Shown here one piece after another: positions 1 through 6,514 of a DNA stretch of 11,489 nucleotides. The stretch covers positions 1 through 11,489 of the forward strand of contig JAADFC010000126.1 of assembly GCA_013153105.1 (NCBI GenBank), read 5' to 3'. Under the pieces are notes generated by a model, which made no database searches, was not told the origin of the DNA, and saw nothing but the letters and a program-made list of their open reading frames with translations. Both the position numbers and the translations under genes were made by a program. This stretch comes from Thermoproteota archaeon (GTDB taxonomy: Archaea > Thermoproteota > Thermoprotei_A > Sulfolobales > Pyrodictiaceae). Position 1 is the first letter of the stretch; each line of letters starts with the position of its first letter.

Positions 1-859
1 TAACCACTCCTATAGCTCTGGCGACGAGTGCATAGTCGAGCCCATACTCTAGCGCTACAACAAGGTTCATAGTGGCCGGCGGCATAAACGCCTCTATGAG
101 GGCCGTGGCCAGCCAGACCCCCTCGAGGCCCAGGTCGGCAGCGGCCAGGAGCCCCACCGTGAGGGCGGGCTCCACCGCCAGCCGCCACGCCGCCACGACG
201 GCCACCGCGCGGTCCAGGCTGAGGCCGGCCCGCCCGAGCACCGAGCCTACGAGGAGGAAGCTAGCCAGGGTAGACTCGGCCGCCGCCCGGTAAACGGGGC
301 CGAGCACGGCGAGCGGCAGCCCGGAGGGGGTGCCCGAACCGAGGCGGAGCAGCGCCGCGGCGGCCAACGCGTAGAACGGGGGGTAGCCGAGCAGCCCCCG
401 GACCGCGCCCCCGAGCCCGCCACGTGTCCTGGGCGAGTACGCTCCAGCCACCAGGGGCATAGCCCAGGCCATGTAGAGGTTGGCCATGGTCGAGTAGAGC
501 GCCGGCGGCCCAGCGTCGCCGTAGAACAGCAATACGAGGGGTATGGGGAGGAAGCCGGCGTTATGGATGCCCGCGGCAAGCACTGCGGCGCCCACAGTCT
601 CCCTGGGTGCACCCCTAAGCAGCCTGGGCACGAGCACAGCAGCGAGCAGCAGGCTCCCACCCATGCTCCAGCCGACGAGGAGCCCGTAGGCGGCTACGAT
701 ACCCAGCTCAGCAGTCAAAACCTTGTAGAAGACTATCAGAGGCACAGCGACGTAGAGCAGATACCTAGAAACCAGCTGCTCCAGCCTCCCCCTCCCCCCG
801 GCGGCCAGGCCGGCGAGGAAGAGGGCGACCGCAGCCGCCGCCCGGGCAGCCTCCCACAT
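1..859 (-). CDS. Auxin efflux carrier (AEC)-family permease, 3' end cut by window edge
   Basis: Translating the minus strand from an ATG at 859 gives 286 residues with no stop before the window edge, so the C-terminus is missing. The protein is very hydrophobic, with about eight candidate membrane helices. Two stretches look like AEC/PIN-type secondary transporters: HNAGFLPIP (residues 99-107) in the first half, and MPPATMN followed by ALEYGLD (259-275) in the second, where the family has a conserved Pro-Ala segment and a Tyr/Asp-containing helix. AEC proteins are usually a little over 300 residues, so only about the last helix is missing. The start codon overlaps the stop of the upstream gene as TGATG, which points to translational coupling at the end of the uridine phosphorylase-ttuB-ttuA operon. 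The substrate cannot be read from sequence; prokaryotic members export organic acids or other small anions. The family call is fairly secure, the role is not. Confidence 0.78.
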   Translation of the reverse strand, partial: MWEAARAAAAVALFLAGLAAGGRGRLEQLVSRYLLYVAVPLIVFYKVLTAELGIVAAYGLLVGWSMGGSLLLAAVLVPRLLRGAPRETVGAAVLAAGIHNAGFLPIPLVLLFYGDAGPPALYSTMANLYMAWAMPLVAGAYSPRTRGGLGGAVRGLLGYPPFYALAAAALLRLGSGTPSGLPLAVLGPVYRAAAESTLASFLLVGSVLGRAGLSLDRAVAVVAAWRLAVEPALTVGLLAAADLGLEGVWLATALIEAFMPPATMNLVVALEYGLDYALVARAIGVV

Positions 860-1452
860 CAACCGCCGTGGCACCCGGTTAGCCTCTCTAGGCTGCTCCT
901 GGCGAGGCCGTAGAAGGGCGCGAGGGCCAGCCTGAGAACCTGCATGCCAGACGCGTAGATGTAGGAGACTACGGCTACGGCGAAGAACAGGCTGTAGAGG
1001 GGGCCCAGCTCCCCCTCCGGCACACCGCAGCCACCGTCCACGAGCCTCCGCTCCAGCTCCTCAAGGAACCCCACGGCCCTGCTCATAGGACTGCCCCGCG
1101 GCTCCCGCCTAGAGGCGAGTATCCCCCGCAACGCCCCGTACACCATGCCCGGCAGCTTCCCCAGCCTCTCAGCGTAGGGCTCGACTGCCTCAACGCCGTT
1201 GTGGACGTACATTATGAAGAGCGGCAGGCTGTCAGCCACCGTGTCAGCCCTGGCCTCCACCGCGGCGGGTACCACGTGGCGGTGGAAGGTTATCCTTGCC
1301 GACTCGCGCAGCTGGTAGAGGGCGTCTCCAGGCAGCCTCTCCTCGAGGACGCGCCTCGCAGCTGCAAGCTCGCCCTCGAGCCGCGTGCCGTCGAACATGT
1401 AGGCGGCCACGGCCGAGAGGAGCGGCCTGCGCGTCTCCAGCTCCAGGCTCAC
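859..1452 (-). CDS. Unrecognised helical protein in the ttuA operon
   Basis: I do not recognise this 197-residue protein. It starts at a GTG whose last bases form the TGA of ttuA (GTGA overlap), and its own TGA overlaps the ATG of the permease gene, so it is translationally coupled on both sides. It is predicted almost entirely alpha-helical, Leu/Ala/Arg/Glu rich, with no classical catalytic motif. A hydrophobic segment at about residues 151-168 (PLYSLFFAVAVVSYIYAS) could be a membrane helix or a buried core helix. There are only two cysteines (142 and 194), so a metal or Fe-S site is unlikely. Its position between a tRNA thiolase and a permease gives no clear functional hint. The tight overlaps and the lack of any better frame support it being a real gene. 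Confidence 0.72.
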   Translation of the reverse strand: MSLELETRRPLLSAVAAYMFDGTRLEGELAAARRVLEERLPGDALYQLRESARITFHRHVVPAAVEARADTVADSLPLFIMYVHNGVEAVEPYAERLGKLPGMVYGALRGILASRREPRGSPMSRAVGFLEELERRLVDGGCGVPEGELGPLYSLFFAVAVVSYIYASGMQVLRLALAPFYGLARSSLERLTGCHGG

Positions 1453-2480
1453 CCCTCGCCGCCCAGCAGCCCGGCCTCGGCCAGCTTAGCTCTTATCAGG
1501 CTCCTCGCCAGGGTGCCGCGGGGCTCCCCGGTGGCGCGCCTGGTGATGCGGCAGAAGCTACACTCCTCCCCCGCGGCGGGGAGGCCGCAGACCCTACACC
1601 TGCCCGGCTTCTCGTCGCCCACAAGGCTCCTGTAGAGGTCCATCCTCTTCTCGAGCCTCCTTATGAACCCTATCTTGACCCCTGGGTGCTCCTCCTCGAG
1701 CCTGTTCATGAACTCCTTGACCCTCTGCTCTATGGGTGCCCTCGGCCGGTAGGGGCACTCGTCGTGGAGGAACGGGACGCCGGAGACGACGGCGTAGAGG
1801 AGGGCCTCGCGCTCGTAGACCTCGTAGAGCGGTCGGAGCCTCCCCGCGGCGAGGCCGGGGATGCTCTCCGTCGCCGGCCCAAGCTTCGCTATAGCCTCCA
1901 GGTTCTGGTTGAGAAACTCCTTTACAGTATAGGCTATAATGTCATCGGCGTTGTGACCCATGAGCACGTAGTCGGCACCCATCTCCACGGCGGCAGCGTT
2001 TATGAGGTACCTCTTCACAACGCCACAGACGCTGCATGTCGGTCTCCTGACGCGCCTCGCAAGCTCGTGAACCGGCAGGCCCGCCGCCTCGGCCACCCTA
2101 ACGACGACGCAGGGTACGCCCAGCTTCTCGCACGCCGCCACAGCGGCGTCGCGGCTGGCGCTCGAGTAGCCGTCGAAGCCCAGGTCGAGGTGGAGCGCGG
2201 CCAGCCTCACCCCCCGCGGCGCCGCCACCCTGACGACAGCCTGGAGCATCGCAGCGCTATCCTTGCCGCCGGAGACCGCGGCCAGCAGCTTCGCCCCCGG
2301 CCTCAGGGCGCCCACGCGCTCCAGCACGCGGCGGACTTTCCTCTCCACAAACTCCATGAAGTGCTTCGGGCAGAGGCTCAGCCTCGCATATGGTACCCTC
2401 GCGACGGCGGGGGCGCCGCATACGCTGCAGCGCGCCCTAGCCGCCGCTGGCTGCCCGGAGGACGCGGACCCGCTCTCCAT
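1449..2480 (-). CDS. ttuA: TtuA-type tRNA U54 2-thiolation enzyme
   Basis: This 343-residue protein has the full TtuA layout (TtcA/TtuA subfamily of PP-loop ATPases). An N-terminal zinc finger (C18, C21, C37, H40) is followed by the ATP-pyrophosphatase loop SGGKDS (70-75). The catalytic Fe-S cysteines are C149 and C152 (CSVC) plus C242 (HDECPY), and GHNADD (175-180) matches the adenylation site. A C-terminal zinc finger has C295, C298, C307 and C310. In Thermus and Pyrococcus, TtuA adenylates U54 of tRNA and inserts sulfur carried by the thiocarboxylate of TtuB, giving the heat-stabilising 2-thio form of ribothymidine. The ATG at 2480 is the only start upstream of the first zinc finger in this frame, and it lies inside ttuB with a 44-nt overlap. 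The linked sulfur-carrier gene strongly supports U54 thiolation rather than TtcA-type C32 thiolation. Confidence 0.9.
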   Translation of the reverse strand: MESGSASSGQPAAARARCSVCGAPAVARVPYARLSLCPKHFMEFVERKVRRVLERVGALRPGAKLLAAVSGGKDSAAMLQAVVRVAAPRGVRLAALHLDLGFDGYSSASRDAAVAACEKLGVPCVVVRVAEAAGLPVHELARRVRRPTCSVCGVVKRYLINAAAVEMGADYVLMGHNADDIIAYTVKEFLNQNLEAIAKLGPATESIPGLAAGRLRPLYEVYEREALLYAVVSGVPFLHDECPYRPRAPIEQRVKEFMNRLEEEHPGVKIGFIRRLEKRMDLYRSLVGDEKPGRCRVCGLPAAGEECSFCRITRRATGEPRGTLARSLIRAKLAEAGLLGGEG

Positions 2481-2649
2481 CCCGCAGCACCTCGTCGTCG
2501 AGTAGGGGCTTCCCCTCGCTGTTCAGCACAACCGCGTCCTCCACGCTGAGGCCGAGGCGGTGCAGCAGCTCCCGGACGGTACCCTTGGCCAGCTCCACCC
2601 TGACCCTCCTGTTCTCCGGCAGCAGTAGAGCCTCAACAACCGGCGGCAC
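2437..2649 (-). CDS. ttuB: TtuB/ThiS/MoaD-like sulfur-carrier protein
   Basis: This 70-residue beta-grasp protein ends exactly in Gly69-Gly70, the hallmark of ubiquitin-like sulfur carriers (ThiS, MoaD, TtuB, SAMPs). Its pattern is typical: an N-terminal strand pair, the helix TVRELLHRLGL (24-34), the AVVLNSEGKPL segment (39-49) and the acidic DDEVLRDGERVRVL segment (51-64) before the tail. The tail Gly would be adenylated by an E1-like enzyme and converted to a thiocarboxylate that feeds TtuA. No E1-like gene is in the window, so activation must be encoded elsewhere. The GTG start at 2649 is preceded by GGGGGTG about 8 nt upstream and follows the uridine phosphorylase stop by 18 nt. The neighbouring ttuA makes TtuB the best call. 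A moonlighting protein-conjugation role, as seen for Thermus TtuB and archaeal SAMPs, is possible but not visible here. Confidence 0.87.
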   Translation of the reverse strand: MPPVVEALLLPENRRVRVELAKGTVRELLHRLGLSVEDAVVLNSEGKPLLDDEVLRDGERVRVLRAASGG

Positions 2650-2667
2650 CGCGTCGGCACCCCCGCC

Positions 2668-3513
2668 CTAGGCTGCCTCCAGGACGCGCGCCCATAGGCT
2701 GGGCGGCGCGGGCGACGGCCGGTAGCCTCCGCGCTCCCGGTCGAGGAGGGCCAGCAGCCTCGCGGCCTCGCTCGCCACGAGTATGGCCTCCCTCACGCCT
2801 GCGCCCGGCGTGAAGCTGCCGGTGGCCCGGTTGGCTATTGCAGCGCAGACGCAGCCGGCGCGGAGCCCGTAGAGGCTGGCCAGCGTGTATATAGTGGCGG
2901 CCTCCATCTCGAAGCTGACAACCCCCATTGCCTTCAAGTCCTCGAGCCTGCTCCTGCTGAGGCTCCACTCGTAGCCGCGGAACCCGGGCCTCCCCTGGCC
3001 AAGGTGGAAGGTGGCCGTGGACGCTACAACGCCGACATGGTACCTGACCCCCAGCCTCTCAGCAGCCTCCACGAGCGCCGCCACCGCGTCAGGGTGCGCG
3101 TACGCCGGGTACTCCGGCGGCGCGTACTCCCCGCTGGCCCCGTCGAAACGCACCGCGGCAACACCTATCACAAGATCGCCGACCTCGACCTCGCGCCTCA
3201 GCGCACCCGTGGTACCAACCCGTATCAGGGTGTGGGCACCCACCCGCGCCAGCTCCTCAGCAGCTATAGCCGTCGAGGAGCCGCCTATGCCGGTGCTCAC
3301 GGCCGCCAGCTCTACGCCCCGGAAGCGGCCGCGGCCGCTCCGGTACTCCCTATGGCTAGCCACCACCCGCGCATCCTCCCACACGGCGAGGATCTCATCA
3401 ACCCTGCCAGGGTCGCCCGGCAGCAGCACGTAGGGGGGCAGCTCGCCGGGGGCCAGCTCCAGGTGGTAAACCCTCCCCGCAACCCTGGGGTCCTCAGCTG
3501 CGCCCCGAGCCAC
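2668..3513 (-). CDS. udp: Uridine phosphorylase
   Basis: This belongs to the PNP/UDP phosphorylase family, cleaving uridine with phosphate to uracil and ribose-1-phosphate in pyrimidine salvage. Numbering from the preferred GTG start, it has the phosphate-binding LPGDPGRV (31-38), the phosphate/ribose segment STGIGGSST (73-81), RVGTTGAL (98-105) and FEMEAA (201-206), which holds the ribose. GQGR (172-175) corresponds to the Gln-x-Arg pair that reads uracil in bacterial uridine phosphorylases and favours uridine over purine nucleosides. I chose the GTG at 3513 (281 residues) because GGAGG lies 5 nt upstream (3523-3519) and family members begin near here. A longer reading from 3570 would overlap the start of the divergent glycosylase gene. 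It is the first gene of the minus-strand operon; only a weak TATA-like TTAGAG around 3553-3558 is visible upstream. Confidence 0.88.
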   Translation of the reverse strand: MARGAAEDPRVAGRVYHLELAPGELPPYVLLPGDPGRVDEILAVWEDARVVASHREYRSGRGRFRGVELAAVSTGIGGSSTAIAAEELARVGAHTLIRVGTTGALRREVEVGDLVIGVAAVRFDGASGEYAPPEYPAYAHPDAVAALVEAAERLGVRYHVGVVASTATFHLGQGRPGFRGYEWSLSRSRLEDLKAMGVVSFEMEAATIYTLASLYGLRAGCVCAAIANRATGSFTPGAGVREAILVASEAARLLALLDRERGGYRPSPAPPSLWARVLEAA

Positions 3514-3564
3514 GGCACCCTCCCAGGGGCGCCTCCCTAGCGGCCTCCACCCCTCTAACCCCCT

Positions 3565-4299
3565 ATGCACCCCCGGAGACTGTGGCCGACCGCCGCCGGC
3601 GGGGTGGCGTCAGCCCTGGGCAGCGTTGAGGAGGAGTATAGGAGGCTTGTAGAGGAGATAGCCAGGTGCACCCGGTGCCCCCTCCACCGGAGCAGGAGGA
3701 ACCCCGTGCCGGGCGAGGGGCCGCTCGACGCGAGGGTCATGGTTGTGGGCGAGGCGCCGGGCCGGAAGGAGGACGAGGAGGGGCGCCCCTTCGTCGGGCC
3801 CGCGGGCCAGCTCCTTAACAGGCTGCTGGAGCTAGCGGGGCTCCGCCGCGAGGAGGTCTACATAACCAACATAGTCAAGTGCAGGCCTCCCGGCAACAGG
3901 GACCCGAGCCCAGAGGAGGTCGAGGCCTGCCTACCATACCTGCGCAGGCAGATACGCCTGATAAAGCCGAGGCTCGTGATAGCCGTGGGCCGCCACGCCG
4001 CCCGCACACTCTACCGCCTGGCGGGCCTGCCCTGGAGGAGCATGAGCCAGCAGCACGGCGAGGTGAGGAGAGCCCGCCTGGAGGGGCTGGAGGTCCTCCT
4101 CGCGGCCACCTACCACCCCGCCGCCGCCCTCTACAAGCCGCAGCTCCGGGAGATACTCGAGCGCGACTTCGCCGGCCCCATCCGGCGGGCTGTAGAGGAG
4201 GCCCTCCGCGGCGGGGGCCCGGGGCAGAGGAGCCTGCTAGACTACCTCCCTCCTGGCAGCCGCCCTGGCCGCAGCGGCGGAGGCGAGGGCGGCAAGTGA
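3565..4299 (+). CDS. udg: Family-4 uracil-DNA glycosylase with Fe-S cluster
   Basis: This is the thermostable type-4 enzyme that removes uracil arising from cytosine deamination and so starts base-excision repair. The four cluster ligands are visible: C35 and C38 (CTRC), C106 (VKCRPPGNRDP) and C122. Motif 1 is GEAPGRKED (62-70) and the closing motif is YHPAA (183-187). The C-terminus carries QRSLLDYL (221-228), a good PCNA-interacting (PIP) box in the position used by archaeal homologues (the A. fulgidus enzyme ends in a similar LFDYL, from memory). The ATG at 3565 has no Shine-Dalgarno sequence. The family start is usually only a few residues before the first helix, so the GTG at 3604 (231 residues) is a real alternative. 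The 3' end overlaps the convergent protease gene by 63 bp. Confidence 0.92.
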   Translation: MHPRRLWPTAAGGVASALGSVEEEYRRLVEEIARCTRCPLHRSRRNPVPGEGPLDARVMVVGEAPGRKEDEEGRPFVGPAGQLLNRLLELAGLRREEVYITNIVKCRPPGNRDPSPEEVEACLPYLRRQIRLIKPRLVIAVGRHAARTLYRLAGLPWRSMSQQHGEVRRARLEGLEVLLAATYHPAAALYKPQLREILERDFAGPIRRAVEEALRGGGPGQRSLLDYLPPGSRPGRSGGGEGGK

Positions 4300-5943
4300 G
4301 GCGGCTGCTATCGCGACGGCGTACCCGGCCTCGGCGGGCAGCCCCGCAGCCCCGCCCGCGGGCGACGGTGCTGCCGGAGCAGCCTCCGCTGTGGGGGCAG
4401 GCTTCGAGTAGGCCTCCGCGGCCAGGACCACGAGGCTCCAGCTGGAGGCGGTGGCGCCCATAAACGCCACCATAGCCTCGGGCGGCGCGACGCTGGTGAG
4501 GTTAGCCTTGAGGTAGGCCTCCGCGTAGTCTATGAAGTGGGCGGCGGGGAAGAGCGCGTAGCCGCCGGCGAGGCTCAGGAGCCTCCTACTGTGCTCGAGC
4601 ACGCAGCTCGGCGTGGTACTGTGAGCGAGCACACTCTCAATCTGGGACACCACGTACACCGAGAGGCCCAGCGCTGTAACCCAGTCCCCCGCCTCGAGAG
4701 CCCTGCGCGCGTCGCGCACCCAGTCGCCGAGCGTGGTGTTCGCGACGGCCGGTATGAGGCGGCTCTGCGCCAGCAGCCGCAGGTACTGGAGCCCCGTCTC
4801 CGCGTAGTCCACCATGAACCTCGCCGCAGCCTCGGCGGAGGCGCAGCTCACCAGGGGGCCGCGGAGCCCGTCCACAGTGCGGGCCCAGAGGGCTGCGCTG
4901 AGCGCGCGCAGCAGCGCCAGCGGCTCATCGCTCCCCGCCGCTACCTCGGCCATGTGGAGCCTGTAGGCCGCCGCGGCCAGCGCGGCGAGGCGCCATAGGT
5001 CGCAGGAGCCGCCCCCGAGCACGGCGGCCCGCGCGTCCTCCACGGCTGCCCGGGCCTCGCTCATCGCGTCCTCGAGAGTGACACCCAGCGCCCGCTCCAC
5101 TGCTGTAAAGTTGTGTACTGTGGACACTAGCCTGGCAGCGTCATAGAGCGTGGAGAACGCCAGGCTCGCAGCGGCGTATGGGCTCTCCTCAAGCATCATC
5201 CTAGCAGCCCTCAGCGTAGAGTTGAGGGATTCAGCCTCCCGCTCGGGCAGCAGCGGCAGCAGGCGGGAAGCGTGGCCTATGAAGCGGAGCGCGGCCTCGC
5301 GGAACCTCTCGGCCGCCGGCAGCTCGGCCCCCACCGGGATGGGGGCCCCGGGGACAGCCGGCGCCCCCGCGCCAGCAACCAGGCTCGCCGCGTCGGGAAC
5401 GTCGCATACAGGGAGAACCTCCACACCCTCGACGGGCCTGGCCTCCGCGGCGGGGACGAGTATAACATGGAACCCCCTCGACGCCGCGGCGTGGAGCTTC
5501 TGCTCCACCCCAGCAACGTTCAACACGAGCCCCGTGAGGGACACCATACCAGTCATAGTAACCTCGCTGCTGCGCGGGGTGAACCCATGCAGAAAGTCGT
5601 AGAACGTGGCTGACAGGAAGCCGCTGGCGCTCGGCCCGCCCACCTGCTGGCTAGTCTCTATCACCACACTCGCGTTGAACCAGTCGGGAGGCACACCGCT
5701 GAGAAGGGCAGCCACCCTGAAGCCGACCAGCGTGGAAACGTAGAGCAGCTCATCCACCAGCTCTCCAGGCTCGACAACGAGCCCCCCGGAGCCCGGGCCG
5801 AGCTCGACCCTAGCGTATATAACGAGGCCCTCCATGTCGCCCGGCTCCACAGCCAGGAGGCCCAGCCTGGCGCTGTACACGGCGCCCACTGCCACGTTGG
5901 AGAAGACGGTCAGCAGGAGTAGCAGGGCGGCCAGCCAGCGCAT
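4237..5943 (-). CDS. Secreted, membrane-anchored Lon-like serine protease (COG1750-like)
   Basis: The protein has a Lon-type (S16-like) proteolytic core without an ATPase module. From the ATG at 5943 it has 568 residues. Residues 1-21 form a signal peptide (Arg2, a Leu-rich core, AVGA). The catalytic Ser105 is in GGPSASG, and Lys149 is in NVAGVEQKLHAAASRG, the Lon pattern in which Lys follows a Gly-Gly/Ala-Gly turn. Residues ~210-480 are a helical, Ala-rich region of unknown fold with several Asn-x-Ser/Thr sites. An Ala/Pro linker then leads to a C-terminal membrane helix (~540-558) ending in basic residues. Topology therefore suggests an enzyme tethered outside the cell. The start at 5943 is preferred because GGAGG (5956-5952) lies 8 nt upstream; the GTG at 5958 would bury that site in the coding region. 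Family recognition is from motifs; the substrate is unknown. Confidence 0.72.
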   Translation of the reverse strand: MRWLAALLLLLTVFSNVAVGAVYSARLGLLAVEPGDMEGLVIYARVELGPGSGGLVVEPGELVDELLYVSTLVGFRVAALLSGVPPDWFNASVVIETSQQVGGPSASGFLSATFYDFLHGFTPRSSEVTMTGMVSLTGLVLNVAGVEQKLHAAASRGFHVILVPAAEARPVEGVEVLPVCDVPDAASLVAGAGAPAVPGAPIPVGAELPAAERFREAALRFIGHASRLLPLLPEREAESLNSTLRAARMMLEESPYAAASLAFSTLYDAARLVSTVHNFTAVERALGVTLEDAMSEARAAVEDARAAVLGGGSCDLWRLAALAAAAYRLHMAEVAAGSDEPLALLRALSAALWARTVDGLRGPLVSCASAEAAARFMVDYAETGLQYLRLLAQSRLIPAVANTTLGDWVRDARRALEAGDWVTALGLSVYVVSQIESVLAHSTTPSCVLEHSRRLLSLAGGYALFPAAHFIDYAEAYLKANLTSVAPPEAMVAFMGATASSWSLVVLAAEAYSKPAPTAEAAPAAPSPAGGAAGLPAEAGYAVAIAAASLAALASAAAARAAARREVV

Positions 5944-6079
5944 CCAGCCCCCCTCCACCCATCGGCCCGCCCGCCGGCCCGGGGAAGGGGAGGGCTAATC
6001 TCCTACCCTTCAACCGGTACACCGGCGCCCCCAGGCCGCCCGCCGCGGCGGCGTTGGCTGCGCCGGGTGCGGTGCACCC

Positions 6080-6514
6080 TTGAGCAAGGAGGTCGACGTG
6101 GAGCAGCTTAGGGAGATGATAGAGCGCGAGATAGAGGAGCTAGAGCGCAGGCTCCAGCTGCTACAGATGATGCTCCAGCTCCTCGAGGAATGCGGCGCCC
6201 CTGCCGGCCTGCCCGGCGGCCGAGAGTTCCGCGACCCCGAGGGCAGGCTCGTAGCCAAGCTGGTAGCTTCGAGGGACAGGGTCATGCTCATCTTCCATAG
6301 GCCGGTGCGCGAGACCAACCCCTACATACGCTACGCTCTCCGCGCCCTGGCGAGGATAGCGGAGGAGAACGAGGGCCTCGAGTACAGCGTCGAGAAGGAG
6401 AACGGTAACATAAAGAGTATAACAGTCCTCGGGGTAACCAAGGACACGGTAGACGACGTCACGGCCGCCCTCGAGTACGCTGCAATGAAGCTCGCACGTC
6501 TTGCCAGAAGCTAG
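6080..6514 (+). CDS. Conserved-looking protein with N-terminal coiled coil
   Basis: I do not recognise a named family for this 144-residue protein. Residues 5-38 form a strong heptad-type coiled coil (repeated Glu/Arg/Leu with LQLLQMMLQLLEEC), suggesting a dimer or higher oligomer. After a Gly/Pro-rich break (40-48), residues ~55-144 look like a compact alpha/beta domain with strands VAKLVASRDRVMLIFHR and IKSITVLGVT, and helices at 83-97 and 122-142. No enzymatic motif is apparent. The start is a TTG at 6080 preceded by GGTG 5 nt upstream; there is no in-frame ATG or GTG just before it. It stands alone on the plus strand between two minus-strand genes and converges on trm5, sharing the CTAG in which both genes stop. 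Codon use resembles its neighbours, so it is probably a genuine housekeeping-type crenarchaeal gene. Confidence 0.75.
   Translation: MSKEVDVEQLREMIEREIEELERRLQLLQMMLQLLEECGAPAGLPGGREFRDPEGRLVAKLVASRDRVMLIFHRPVRETNPYIRYALRALARIAEENEGLEYSVEKENGNIKSITVLGVTKDTVDDVTAALEYAAMKLARLARS

Noticed and set aside
247..660. Minus-strand ORF of 137 codons
   Set aside because: It is a shifted frame of the AEC permease, whose own frame is open from 859 to the edge and gives membrane helices and family motifs.
1296..2549. Long plus-strand ORF of 417 codons
   Set aside because: It runs antisense across ttuA, ttuB and the 859-1452 gene. Its Arg/Pro/Ala-rich product has no family features, while the minus strand has clear motifs.
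6040..6051. 12-bp palindrome CCGCCGCGGCGG
   Set aside because: It is built only of G and C in a GC-rich gap and has no partner copy or nearby promoter logic; chance is sufficient.
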